Shown: positions 1 through 8,068, counted from the first letter of the stretch. The stretch is DNA of 64,000 bases from Pseudomonas mangiferae (GCF_007109405.1 NZ_VJOY01000003.1:124001-188000); one strand, 5' to 3'. Translations and numbers: made by a program. Notes: generated by a model from the sequence alone, not told the origin.

Positions 1-121
1 CCAGGACCGCGACCTGGCCGACAGCATGGTGGAGCAGATTCCCGAACTGCTCACCGCGCTCTTCCTGCTCTGCCAGGCCCCCGAGGAAAAGCCCGCCCTG
101 CTCAAACCCCGTCACCCCTGA
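1..121 (+). CDS. C-terminal end of an unrecognised protein (cut by window edge)
   Basis: An open frame enters from the left edge (first full codon at position 2) and ends at a TGA at 119-121. It gives 39 residues ending in EEKPALLKPRHP. The visible piece is an amphipathic, leucine-rich helix followed by a charged proline-containing tail. The spacing to the next gene is only six bases, so the two are probably co-transcribed. I do not recognise the family from this fragment and assign no function. Confidence 0.6.
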   Translation, partial: QDRDLADSMVEQIPELLTALFLLCQAPEEKPALLKPRHP

Positions 122-127
122 CGGGCG

Positions 128-550
128 ATGGCGCGCCGGGACATCCGCCAGGTCCGCCACCCGGCGGTGCGCTACGCGCTGCTGACGGCAGGCTGGCTGA
201 GCGTCGCCCTGGGGGTGCTGGGGATTTTCCTGCCGGTGTTGCCCACCACCCCGTTCCTGCTACTGGCCGCCGCCTGCTTCGCCCGCAGTTCCCGACGTTT
301 CTATGACTGGCTGGTGGAGCATCCGCGCCTCGGCCCGTGGATCCGCGACTACCTGGAGGGCAACGGCATCCCGCTCAAGGGCAAGGTCTACGCCCTGGGG
401 CTGATGTGGGCGAGCATCGCCCTGTCCTGCTACCTGGTGCCAAGCCCCTGGGCCCGCGGTTTCATGCTGACCAGTGGGGTCTGCGTCAGCGTCTACCTCC
501 TGCGGCAGAAGACCCTGCCGCCCCGGCCCGGCGGCTCCCGCACCGGCTGA
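128..550 (+). CDS. ybaN: YbaN family (DUF454) inner-membrane protein
   Basis: A 140-residue integral membrane protein. Residues about 16-50 form a long hydrophobic hairpin containing the family signature around LPVLPTTPFLLLAAACFARS. A conserved soluble segment follows (FYDWLVEHPRLGPWI), and residues about 88-123 form a second hydrophobic pair. This layout and length match DUF454/YbaN proteins, which sit in the inner membrane and have no established biochemical role. The start ATG lies six bases after the preceding stop codon, suggesting an operon with the truncated gene at the window edge. The tail is basic and proline-rich. The family call is secure; the function is unknown. Confidence 0.85.
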   Translation: MARRDIRQVRHPAVRYALLTAGWLSVALGVLGIFLPVLPTTPFLLLAAACFARSSRRFYDWLVEHPRLGPWIRDYLEGNGIPLKGKVYALGLMWASIALSCYLVPSPWARGFMLTSGVCVSVYLLRQKTLPPRPGGSRTG

Positions 551-581
551 TGCCTCCCCGTCCTCTCCAACCGCCCCGGCC

Positions 582-1205
582 CTACCCGGGCCAGTGATTG
601 CGTCGGTAGGTCGCCTCGCCCATGGCCGCCACCTGGCCATCGATCAGCGCCTCGAACGGCCGCAGCAACGCATCGAAGCACGCGGGCGCTTCCAGGATGT
701 TCAAGGCCTGGACGATGGCCTCGAGGGTGGACAGCGCACCGGCCATGGGCGCCTTGCGCAGGCGATAGCGGGACACCCCGCCCTCCGGCAGCGTCGCCCG
801 GGGCAGCGCCGCCAGGGCCGGGTTCAGGTGCAGCAGCTTGCGCGCCTTGCGCCAGGTGCCATCGGGTACCACCAGGGTCAGCGGTCCCATGGCATCCGCC
901 GCCAGTTCCGCCAGGGGCCGGGCGCCCTCCCCGGGGAACAGCAGGCAGGCCGGCGGCGAAGGTGGGGCGAGCCAGGCGTCCAGCTCGTCGAACCGCTCGC
1001 CGATCCGCAAGTCCGCCCGGACCAGGCCCAGGGCCGCCAGGCGCGCGGTGTTCAGGGCATGGGCGGTCTCGCTGGGGTGTTGCAGGATCAGCAACCGGGT
1101 GTGGCTGTCCAGGCGCGGGATCAGCGGGCACAGGCAGTGGCCCGCCGGCCGCTGGCAACGGGGACAGCGGGTCCGGGACGGGCGCGGGGAAGGCTCAGCC
1201 GCCAT
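582..1205 (-). CDS. DTW-domain tRNA-uridine aminocarboxypropyltransferase
   Basis: A 207-residue DTW (TapT/YfiP-type) protein. Family members transfer the 3-amino-3-carboxypropyl group of S-adenosylmethionine to uridine in tRNA (acp3U). Visible hallmarks are an N-terminal cysteine cluster (C14, C17, C24, C26), likely a zinc site, and the DTW-type motif DGTWRKA at about residues 115-121. An HPSE segment near residue 43 and an RLRKAP segment are also typical of the family. The gene starts 11 nt inside the 3' end of the upstream LysR gene, so translation is probably coupled to it. The functional link between the two is unclear. Length is normal for short bacterial members. Confidence 0.85.
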   Translation of the reverse strand: MAAEPSPRPSRTRCPRCQRPAGHCLCPLIPRLDSHTRLLILQHPSETAHALNTARLAALGLVRADLRIGERFDELDAWLAPPSPPACLLFPGEGARPLAELAADAMGPLTLVVPDGTWRKARKLLHLNPALAALPRATLPEGGVSRYRLRKAPMAGALSTLEAIVQALNILEAPACFDALLRPFEALIDGQVAAMGEATYRRNHWPG

Positions 1206-2088
1206 TCATCTGGGCCCTCAGGCGATCGCGGAAGGTCTGCAGCAACGGTTCCCGGGCGCGGCCACGGCGCAGGATCAGGGAGAACGGCGCCTGGTAGCCG
1301 AAGGTGGCCGGCAGCAGCACCCGCAGGCGGCCGGCGTCGACCCAGGGCTGCGCGTAGTGCTCCGGCAGGTAGCCGATGTAGGCCCCGGACAACACCAGGA
1401 TCAGCTGCGCCTCCATGCTTTCCACGGTCGCCGCGCTGTGCTTGAAACCGTGCCGCGCCAGCTCGGACTGGCTCCAGTAGCCGCGCCCCACCATGCGCTG
1501 CTCAGTGATCAACTCCGCGGCGACGCGGCGCTCGGCGAACAGCGGGTGGCGGTCGCTGCAGTACAGCCAGTGCTGTTCCCGGTACAGCGGCTGGTAGAGC
1601 AGGCCGTTCATCCGAGTGGAGAAGGCGCCGATGGCCAGGTCCAGGCGGTTCTCCAGCACCCCCAGCTGCAACTCGTAGGGGCTCATCACCGACAGGTGCA
1701 GGTGCACCGCCGCGTACTCCCGGCTGTAGGCGCCGATGGCGTCGGGCAGCGGCAGTTTGGGGTCGCTGACGGTGGAATCCAGCACCCCCAGGTTGAGGGT
1801 GCCGCGCAGCTCGCCGGTGAGGGCTGCCGCGTAGCGCTGGAAGCCTTCCAGCTCCCCCAGCAGGCGCAGGGTCTCCTGGTGGAACAGCTCGCCCTTGCTG
1901 GTCAGGCTGAACCCGCCGCGCCCGCGGTGGCAGAGGCCGATGCCCAGCTGGCTCTCCAGCTGGCTCATGTAGGTGCTGATGGCCGAGGTGGACAGGTTCA
2001 GCTCCTGCTGGGCGGCGGCGAAGCCCTGGTGGCGCACCACGCTGGCGAAGATCCGCAACAGCTTGAGGTCGGGCATGGCGGTGGACAT
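1195..2088 (-). CDS. gbuR: LysR family regulator GbuR (guanidinobutyrase activator)
   Basis: A 297-residue LysR-type regulator. Residues about 7-65 form the winged helix-turn-helix (LKLLRIFASVVRHQGFAAAQ followed by an STSAIST recognition region), and the remainder is the periplasmic-binding-like effector domain. It is transcribed divergently from gbuA across 162 nt that contain an inverted repeat. That is the arrangement of gbuR and gbuA in P. aeruginosa, where GbuR activates gbuA in response to 4-guanidinobutyrate. The specific name therefore rests on synteny, not on a diagnostic residue. A second in-frame ATG at codon 5 is a possible alternative start. Its 3' end overlaps the DTW gene. Confidence 0.8.
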   Translation of the reverse strand: MSTAMPDLKLLRIFASVVRHQGFAAAQQELNLSTSAISTYMSQLESQLGIGLCHRGRGGFSLTSKGELFHQETLRLLGELEGFQRYAAALTGELRGTLNLGVLDSTVSDPKLPLPDAIGAYSREYAAVHLHLSVMSPYELQLGVLENRLDLAIGAFSTRMNGLLYQPLYREQHWLYCSDRHPLFAERRVAAELITEQRMVGRGYWSQSELARHGFKHSAATVESMEAQLILVLSGAYIGYLPEHYAQPWVDAGRLRVLLPATFGYQAPFSLILRRGRAREPLLQTFRDRLRAQMNGG

Positions 2089-2144
2089 GGAGGCTCCGGC
2101 GAGCAGCGACGGCGTCCGGCAGTGTAACCGTCGGGGATAGTTTA

Positions 2145-2180
2145 GAAATCCCTGAACTGATTATTTGCCGCCAGGGATTC
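2145..2180. promoter_or_regulatory. Candidate GbuR operator (inverted repeat)
   Basis: The gbuR/gbuA intergenic region contains AATCCCTG (2147-2154) and its exact inverse CAGGGATT (2172-2179), with arm centres 25 nt apart. The spacer is AT-rich, in contrast to the GC-rich flanks. LysR regulators typically bind such dyads between divergent genes. Assignment to GbuR is inferred from position only. Confidence 0.4.
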
Positions 2181-2250
2181 TTCCCCTCCCCGCGCCGCCA
2201 GCAGAATCGGGCCGACTTCTATTACAACCAGAACAACCGTGAGGCCCGCC

Positions 2251-3201
2251 GTGGACAAGATCCTGCACCAGCCCCTGGGCGGCAACGACATGCCCCGCTT
2301 CGGCGGCATCGCCACCATGCTCCGCCTGCCCCATCTCCCCTCCCCGGCCGGCCTGGACGCCGCCTTCGTCGGCGTGCCCCTGGACATCGGCACCTCGCTG
2401 CGCTCCGGAACCCGCTTCGGCCCGCGGGAAATCCGCGCCGAATCGGTGATGATCCGCCCCTACAACATGGCCACTGGCGCCGCGCCCTTCGACTCCCTGT
2501 CGGTGGCGGACATTGGCGACGTGGCGATCAACACCTTCAACCTGCTGGACGCCGTGCGGATCATCGAGGAGGCCTACGACGGCATCCTCGCGCACGGCGT
2601 GGTCCCCCTGACCCTGGGCGGCGACCACACCATCACCCTGCCGATCCTGCGGGCCATCCACAAGAAGCACGGCAAGGTCGGCCTGGTCCACGTGGACGCC
2701 CATGCCGACGTCAACGACCACATGTTCGGCGAGAAGATCGCCCACGGCACCACCTTCCGCCGTGCCGTGGAGGAAGGCCTGCTGGACTGCGACCGTGTGG
2801 TGCAGATCGGCCTGCGCGCCCAGGGCTATACCGCCGACGACTTCAACTGGAGCCGCCGCCAGGGGTTCCGCGTGGTACAGGCCGAGGAGTGCTGGCACAA
2901 ATCCCTGGCCCCGCTGATGGAAGAGGTCCGCGAGAAGGTCGGGGGTGGCCCGGTGTACCTGTCCTTCGACATCGACGGCATCGACCCCGCCTGGGCGCCC
3001 GGTACCGGCACTCCGGAAGTGGGCGGGCTGACCACCATCCAGGCCATGGAGATCATCCGCGGCTGCCAGGGCCTCGACCTGATCGGCTGCGACCTGGTGG
3101 AGGTCTCGCCGCCCTACGACACCACGGGCAACACCTCGCTGCTGGGGGCCAACCTGCTCTACGAAATGCTCTGCGTGCTGCCAGGGGTGGTGCGCCGCTG
3201 A
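2251..3201 (+). CDS. gbuA: Guanidinobutyrase (ureohydrolase family)
   Basis: A 316-residue arginase/agmatinase-superfamily enzyme, expected to hydrolyse 4-guanidinobutyrate to 4-aminobutyrate and urea in the cytoplasm. The binuclear manganese ligands are all visible: GGDHT (H126), DAHAD (D149, H151, D153) and SFDIDGIDP (D240, D242). The start is taken as GTG at 2251: GAGG at 2241-2244 lies six bases upstream, and the resulting N-terminus MDKILHQPLGG matches my memory of P. aeruginosa GbuA. An in-frame GTG at 2239 has no ribosome-binding site. Agmatinase is the main alternative. The divergent LysR gene and downstream symporter and decarboxylase favour GbuA. Confidence 0.88.
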   Translation: MDKILHQPLGGNDMPRFGGIATMLRLPHLPSPAGLDAAFVGVPLDIGTSLRSGTRFGPREIRAESVMIRPYNMATGAAPFDSLSVADIGDVAINTFNLLDAVRIIEEAYDGILAHGVVPLTLGGDHTITLPILRAIHKKHGKVGLVHVDAHADVNDHMFGEKIAHGTTFRRAVEEGLLDCDRVVQIGLRAQGYTADDFNWSRRQGFRVVQAEECWHKSLAPLMEEVREKVGGGPVYLSFDIDGIDPAWAPGTGTPEVGGLTTIQAMEIIRGCQGLDLIGCDLVEVSPPYDTTGNTSLLGANLLYEMLCVLPGVVRR

Positions 3202-3318
3202 GCGCCGCCGGACTGCCGGGCCGCCACGCAGGCGCTCCGGTCGTCCCGGTTCCCCCTGCACCGATCCAAGACGACGAAACACCCCGCTCGACCGCGTCGA
3301 GACACCCGACGGCCGCGT

Positions 3319-3335
3319 CCGGCGCACAGCGCCGG
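3319..3335 (+). terminator. Intercistronic hairpin between gbuA and symporter gene
   Basis: A perfect 7-bp stem CCGGCGC/GCGCCGG with an ACA loop lies in the 209-nt gap between gbuA and the symporter gene. There is no T-run, so it is more likely an attenuator or an mRNA-processing structure than a full terminator. The rest of the gap shows no ORF I would support. Confidence 0.3.
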
Positions 3336-3410
3336 CCCTGCGCGCGCGGCGGAACCCGGTGCGCCGCCGACGGCCACCGCGCCTGACCCACAACAAGAGA
3401 GAGAACACCC

Positions 3411-4790
3411 ATGGCTCTGGATATCTTCGTCGTACTCATCTATGCCGCCGGCATGCTGATACTGGGCTGGTATGGCATGCGCCGGGCGCAGAACCACGAG
3501 GAATTCCTGGTGGCTGGCCGTACCCTCGGCCCGGGTTTCTACATGGGCACCATGGCCGCCACCGTGCTGGGCGGCGCCTCCACCGTGGGCACCGTGCGCC
3601 TGGGCTACGTCCACGGGATTTCCGGCTTCTGGCTGTGCGCCGCCCTGGGCGCCGGCATCCTGGTGCTCAACCTGTTCCTCGCCAAGCCGCTGCTGAAACT
3701 GCGCATCTTCACCGTCACCCAGGTGCTCGAACGCCGTTACACGGCCACCGCGCGCCAGGCCAGCGCGGTGATCATGTTCGCCTACGCGCTGATGATCGGC
3801 ACGGTGTCGATCCTGGCCATCGGCACGGTGATGGAGGTGCTGTTCGGCCTGCCGTTCTGGATCTCGGTGCTGCTGGGCGGCGGCGTGGTGGTGGTGTATT
3901 CCACCGTGGGCGGCATGTGGTCCCTCACCCTGACCGACATCGTGCAGTTCATCATCAAGACCGTTGGCCTGATGTTCCTGCTGTTGCCCATCTGCCTGTA
4001 CCGGGTGGGCGGCTGGGACGCTTTGGTGGCGAAGCTGCCGGCCAGCGCCTTCAGCGCCACCGCCATCGGCTACGACACCATCGCCACCTACTTCATGATC
4101 TATTTCTTCGGCATCCTCATCGGCCAGGACATCTGGCAACGGGTGTTCACCGCCCGCAGCGAAGGGGTGGCGAAGTACGCCGGCTCCGTGGCCGGGGTGT
4201 ACTGCGTGCTCTACGGCCTGGTGGGGGCGCTGATCGGCATGTGCGCTCGGGTGCTGCTGCCGGACCTGGACAACGTCAACAACGCCTTCGCCGCCATCGT
4301 CCAGGCATCGCTGCCGGACGGCATCCGCGGGCTGGTGATCGCCGCCGCCCTGGCGGCCATGATGTCCACCGCCAGCGCCGGCCTGCTGGCCGCCTCCACC
4401 ACCCTCACCGAAGACCTGCTGCCGCGACTGCGCAAGGGCCTGCGCCCCAGCCTGGCCCTGAGCCGCCTGGCCACCCTGCTGACCGGCTGCGCCGTGCTGG
4501 TCATCGCGCTGATCGTCAACGACGTTCTCGGCGCCCTGACCCTGGCCTACAACCTGCTGGTGGGCGGTATGCTGATCCCGCTGCTGGGCGCCATCTACTG
4601 GAAGCGCGCCTCCACCGCCGGCGCCATCGCCAGCATGACCCTGGGCTGCCTGGCGGCCCTGGCGTTCATGCTCAAGGACGGCCTGGAGGCGAACACGCCG
4701 ATCTACTACAGCCTGGCGGTGGCCCTGGTGAGCTTCGTGGCGGTCAGCCTGCTGACGCCGCGCCCGCTCCCTGCCGGCAGCCCGGCCTGA
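3411..4790 (+). CDS. Sodium:solute symporter (SSS family), probable guanidino-acid uptake
   Basis: A 459-residue SSS-family permease with about 13 hydrophobic helices. It starts directly with a membrane helix (ALDIFVVLIYAAGMLILGW) and carries the family-typical GGASTVG motif near residue 60 and a TLTDIVQF segment in the middle. It is preceded by an AAGAGAGAG ribosome-binding region ending seven bases before the ATG. It lies between gbuA and a 2-ketoarginine-decarboxylase-like gene on the same strand. The likely substrate is therefore a guanidino acid such as 4-guanidinobutyrate or 2-ketoarginine; this is inference from context. No soluble extra domains are present. Confidence 0.8.
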   Translation: MALDIFVVLIYAAGMLILGWYGMRRAQNHEEFLVAGRTLGPGFYMGTMAATVLGGASTVGTVRLGYVHGISGFWLCAALGAGILVLNLFLAKPLLKLRIFTVTQVLERRYTATARQASAVIMFAYALMIGTVSILAIGTVMEVLFGLPFWISVLLGGGVVVVYSTVGGMWSLTLTDIVQFIIKTVGLMFLLLPICLYRVGGWDALVAKLPASAFSATAIGYDTIATYFMIYFFGILIGQDIWQRVFTARSEGVAKYAGSVAGVYCVLYGLVGALIGMCARVLLPDLDNVNNAFAAIVQASLPDGIRGLVIAAALAAMMSTASAGLLAASTTLTEDLLPRLRKGLRPSLALSRLATLLTGCAVLVIALIVNDVLGALTLAYNLLVGGMLIPLLGAIYWKRASTAGAIASMTLGCLAALAFMLKDGLEANTPIYYSLAVALVSFVAVSLLTPRPLPAGSPA

Positions 4791-4813
4791 CGGGCCGCCC
4801 TGCCCGCCACCCG

Positions 4814-4835
4814 CGCCGGTGCCTCGCCACCGGCG
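4814..4835 (+). terminator. Attenuator-like hairpin before the decarboxylase gene
   Basis: An 8-bp perfect stem CGCCGGTG/CACCGGCG with a 6-nt loop is followed by TTCCCTTTTCCC. It sits in the 73-nt gap between the symporter and decarboxylase genes. It has the shape of a weak rho-independent terminator that could lower decarboxylase expression relative to gbuA and the symporter. Confidence 0.4.
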
Positions 4836-4863
4836 TTCCCTTTTCCCTCACCGAGGACGACCC

Positions 4864-6468
4864 ATGACCACCTGCGGCGAATACCTGGTCCGGCAACTCC
4901 ACGCCTGGGGCGTCGACACCGTGTTCGGCATCCCCGGCGTGCATACCGTGGAGCTCTATCGGGGTCTGCCCGGCAGCGGCGTGCGGCACATCACCCCACG
5001 CCACGAACAGGGCGCCGGCTTCATGGCCGACGGCTATGCCCGGGTCAGCGGCAAACCGGGCGTGTGCTTCATCATCACCGGGCCGGGCATGACCAACATC
5101 CTCACCGCCATGGGCCAGGCCTATGCCGACTCGATCCCGCTGCTGGTGATCTCCAGCGTCAACGAGCGCGCCCGCCTCGGCCTGGGCAACGGTTACCTGC
5201 ACGAGCTGCCGAACCAGCGCGCCCTGGTGGCCGGGGTCTGCGCCTTCAGCCACACCCTGCTAGGGGTGGACGAGCTGCCCGACGTGCTGGAGCGGGCCTT
5301 CGCCGTGTTCGACGGCCAGCGGCCGCGGCCGGTGCACCTGGAGCTGCCCTTGGACCTGATCACCGCCGACGCCGGCCACTTGCCGATCCGCGCCCGACGG
5401 CCCATCGCGCCGCCGGCGCCACACCCGGCGCTGCTGGACGACGCCGCCGCGCGTCTGCGGGCGGCACGCTCGCCGCTGCTGTTGCTGGGCGGCGGCTGCC
5501 GCGGCGCCGAGGCGGAGGCCCGCGCCCTGGCCGCGGCCCTGGACGCGCCCACCGCCCTGACCATCAACGCCAAGGGCCTGCTGCCCCCCGGGCATCCGCT
5601 GCTGCTGGGCAGCAATCAGTCCCTGGTGCCGGTGCGCGAGCTGGCGGCGGCCGCCGACTGCGTGCTGGCCATCGGCACCGAACTGGGGGAAACCGACTAC
5701 GACGTGGTCTTCGATGGCGGCTTCCGCCTGGGCGGCGAGCTGATCCGGGTGGACATCGACCCGCAGCAGCTGGTGCGCAACCAGCGCCCGAGCCTGGCCA
5801 TCCAGGGCGACGCGCGACTGGCCATGGACGGCCTGCTGACGCGACTGGAACCACGCGAGGCCCGGGACGACAGCCCGGGCGCCCGGCGCGCCGCCGGCGT
5901 ACGCCAGCGACTGGCGGAAGGGTTCCAGGGTTGGGCCCACTACCGCGCGTTGTTCGAAGACATCCTCGCCGTGCTGCCTGCGGCGCGCTTCGTCGGCGAC
6001 TCGACCCAGACGGTCTACAGCGGCAACCACCTGGTGGAGCTGGACGGTGCCAACCGCTGGTTCAACTCATCCACCGGCTACGGCACCCTGGGCTACGGCC
6101 TGCCCGCCGCCATCGGCGCCCACCTGGCCGACCCGGCGCGGCCCACGGTGTGCCTGATCGGCGACGGCGGCCTGCAGTTCACCCTGCCGGAACTGGCCAG
6201 CGCGGTGGAGGCGCGGGTGGGCATCGTGGTGCTGCTGTGGAACAACCGCGGCTATGGCGAGATCAAGCGCTACATGGAGCGCCGGGCTATCGAGCCGGTG
6301 GGCGTGGACATCTACACCCCGGACTTCATCGCCCTCGCCCGGGCCTTCGGCTGCGAGGCGGAACGGGCCAGGGACCGCGATCACCTGCGCCAGCTGCTGG
6401 CCGCCCTTCCTGCCGACCGGCCGCTGTTGATCGAAGTGAACGAGGCGCCGCCCTTCGCGCCGGCCTGA
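4864..6468 (+). CDS. ThDP-dependent decarboxylase, 5-guanidino-2-oxopentanoate (2-ketoarginine) decarboxylase-like
   Basis: A 534-residue enzyme of the acetolactate synthase/pyruvate decarboxylase superfamily. The N-terminal domain carries the GIPGVHTVELY segment and the catalytic glutamate in HEQGAGFMADGYAR. The C-terminal ThDP-binding motif begins GDGG (after VCLIG) and ends at WNNRGYGEIK. The start is ATG 4864, preceded by GAGGA at 4853-4857; a GTG at 4819 lies inside the upstream hairpin and is rejected. P. aeruginosa AruI decarboxylates 2-ketoarginine to 4-guanidinobutyraldehyde. The position directly downstream of a guanidinobutyrase and a transporter makes the same activity likely here. 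Generic acetolactate-synthase-like activity cannot be excluded from sequence alone. Confidence 0.75.
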   Translation: MTTCGEYLVRQLHAWGVDTVFGIPGVHTVELYRGLPGSGVRHITPRHEQGAGFMADGYARVSGKPGVCFIITGPGMTNILTAMGQAYADSIPLLVISSVNERARLGLGNGYLHELPNQRALVAGVCAFSHTLLGVDELPDVLERAFAVFDGQRPRPVHLELPLDLITADAGHLPIRARRPIAPPAPHPALLDDAAARLRAARSPLLLLGGGCRGAEAEARALAAALDAPTALTINAKGLLPPGHPLLLGSNQSLVPVRELAAAADCVLAIGTELGETDYDVVFDGGFRLGGELIRVDIDPQQLVRNQRPSLAIQGDARLAMDGLLTRLEPREARDDSPGARRAAGVRQRLAEGFQGWAHYRALFEDILAVLPAARFVGDSTQTVYSGNHLVELDGANRWFNSSTGYGTLGYGLPAAIGAHLADPARPTVCLIGDGGLQFTLPELASAVEARVGIVVLLWNNRGYGEIKRYMERRAIEPVGVDIYTPDFIALARAFGCEAERARDRDHLRQLLAALPADRPLLIEVNEAPPFAPA

Positions 6469-6474
6469 AACGAA

Positions 6475-6497
6475 CGGGGCGCCTTGAAGGCGCCCCG
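6475..6497. terminator. Bidirectional terminator between decarboxylase and small ORF
   Basis: Stem CGGGGCGCC.../...GGCGCCCCG (GGGGCGCC at 6476-6483, GGCGCCCC at 6489-6496, loop TTGAA) lies between two convergent genes. On the minus strand the stem is followed by GTTCGTTTC, so it probably serves the small minus-strand gene, and also the decarboxylase operon. Confidence 0.6.
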
Positions 6498-6509
6498 GTA
6501 GCGAGGGAG

Positions 6510-6638
6510 TCAGCGACGACGCTGTCGCGCAGCGGCGCGCGCGTCGTGGCGAACGGGGATGGGTTGCAGACGAGGCGGTTCTTGAAGCCCCAGGGCCACG
6601 GATACCTGCCAGGCAAAACGACTGAGCCACGCTCTCAT
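6510..6638 (-). CDS. PA1414-family small protein (42 aa)
   Basis: A 42-residue ORF: an N-terminal amphipathic/hydrophobic segment MRAWLSRFAWQVSVALGL, a proline-containing middle (EPPRLQPIPVRHD) and a very basic arginine-rich end. It has a strong ribosome-binding site (GAGGAG) seven bases before the ATG, and a terminator 13 nt beyond the stop. The start and composition resemble the protein PA1414 of P. aeruginosa, which also lies beside the gbuA/symporter/decarboxylase cluster. From memory, the P. aeruginosa PA1414 transcript is oxygen-regulated and is a source of the small RNA SicX. I do not see a TTGAT-N4-ATCAA Anr box in the 160 nt upstream here. The protein's function is unknown. Confidence 0.7.
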   Translation of the reverse strand: MRAWLSRFAWQVSVALGLQEPPRLQPIPVRHDARAAARQRRR

Positions 6639-6805
6639 GATCACTCCTCACAACGACGATCGAACGGCCATGGTCGGAAGGTACCGGACGAACCGGTTCA
6701 CGTGCCTTTTCAGGTCTTCCGTTTCCCTAGACTAGTCGCGTCCGGGCGCCATGGGGATGGGTGTAACCGCCACGCCGACGAAGTGCAGCCGGCGCGACAG
6801 CGGGT

Positions 6806-8068
6806 TCAGGGTTTGGCCTGCACCTGCCAGAGCGTGCCGCTGGCATCGTCCGCCACCAGCAATGCGCCGCTGGGCAGCACCGCCACGCCGACCGGGCGGC
6901 CGTAGACCTCGCCCTTGGCGGCATCGGCGACGAAGCCCTGGAGGAACGGCTCCGCCGGTCCCGTGGGCTTGTCGCCCTTGAAGGGCACGAAGGCCACCTG
7001 GTAGCCGGCCAGCGTCGACCGGTTCCATGAGCCATGCTGGCCGACGAACGCGCCGCCCCGGTACTTCTCCGGAAAGCGCTCCTGGTTGTAGAAGGCCAGG
7101 CCCAGGGAGGCAGTGTGGGCGCCCAGGGGCACGTCGGGTACCACCGTCTGCTGCACCAGATCGGGCCGCTGCCCCGCCAGGCGCGGGTCCTCGTGGGCGC
7201 CGAAATAGGCGTAGGGCCAGCCATAGAAGGCCCCCGGCTTGACGCTGGTGAGGTAGTCCGGAACCAGGTCGTCGCCCAGCTCGTCGCGCTCGTTCACCGC
7301 GGTCCAGAGCGTCTGGGTGCCCGGCGCCCAGGCCATGCCCACCGGGTTGCGCAGGCCGCTGGCGTAGAGCTTCTCGTGCTTGCCGTCCGGGTCGATCTCC
7401 AGGATCGCCGCCCGGCGCACCTCGTTGTCCATACCGTGTTCGGCGACGTTGCTGCCGGAGCCCACCGACACGTACAGCTTGCTGCCGTCGACGTTGGCCA
7501 GCAGGTTGCGGGTCCAGTGGTTGTTGTAGCCACCGGCGGGCAGGTCGAGGATTTTCTCCCCGTCGCCCTTGAGCTGGGTGTCCCCCGGCTTGTACGGGTA
7601 GCGCCAGACACCGTCGGTGTTGGCCACGTAGAAGCGCTCGCCGATGACCTGCATGCCCAGGGGCTTCTTCAGGTCCTTGTCGAGAAAGGTTTCCCGCACG
7701 TCGGGGCGGCCGTCGCCATCGCTATCACGGAACAGGGTGATGCGATCGGCGCTGAGCAGCGAGGTACTGGATTCGGCCACCAGCACGTCGCCGTTGGGTG
7801 TCACCAGGAGCCAGCGCGGGTTCTTCAGGTCATCCGCGTACTTGCTCACCACGAAGCCCGGCGGCGCGGTGGGCGTCTTGCCCTCGGGCCAGCCGATCAC
7901 CTTGCTGCGGCGCTCCACGGAATGCTCGGGGTCCGGCGCCGGCAGCACGATCTCGCCCACGGCGGTCTGCACGCGGTCGCCCGTCGGCGCGGCGGCCAGG
8001 GCCTGGCCTGCGGCCCAGGCGGCGACCAGGCCGGCCAGGGGAGAAAGCAGCGTTCGGGGAGTCGGCAT
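6806..8068 (-). CDS. Periplasmic PQQ-dependent sugar dehydrogenase, sorbosone dehydrogenase family
   Basis: A 420-residue secreted beta-propeller protein. A signal peptide covers about residues 1-26 (ending GQALAAA). Family features include PPGFVVSKYADDLKNPRWL near the start, RDSDGDGRPD, a calcium-type loop, the SGLRNPVGMAW motif and GAHTASLGLAFYN. Proteins of this type (L-sorbosone/soluble glucose dehydrogenase-like) oxidise sugars in the periplasm with pyrroloquinoline quinone as cofactor. The gene lies 77 nt downstream of, and on the same strand as, a TonB receptor resembling the PQQ importer PqqU, so the two probably form an operon. The substrate cannot be read from sequence. Confidence 0.82.
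   Translation of the reverse strand: MPTPRTLLSPLAGLVAAWAAGQALAAAPTGDRVQTAVGEIVLPAPDPEHSVERRSKVIGWPEGKTPTAPPGFVVSKYADDLKNPRWLLVTPNGDVLVAESSTSLLSADRITLFRDSDGDGRPDVRETFLDKDLKKPLGMQVIGERFYVANTDGVWRYPYKPGDTQLKGDGEKILDLPAGGYNNHWTRNLLANVDGSKLYVSVGSGSNVAEHGMDNEVRRAAILEIDPDGKHEKLYASGLRNPVGMAWAPGTQTLWTAVNERDELGDDLVPDYLTSVKPGAFYGWPYAYFGAHEDPRLAGQRPDLVQQTVVPDVPLGAHTASLGLAFYNQERFPEKYRGGAFVGQHGSWNRSTLAGYQVAFVPFKGDKPTGPAEPFLQGFVADAAKGEVYGRPVGVAVLPSGALLVADDASGTLWQVQAKP

Noticed and set aside
4819-4863. Longer decarboxylase starting at GTG 4819
   Set aside because: The start lies within the attenuator hairpin without a ribosome-binding site. ATG 4864 with GAGGA and the family N-terminus is better.
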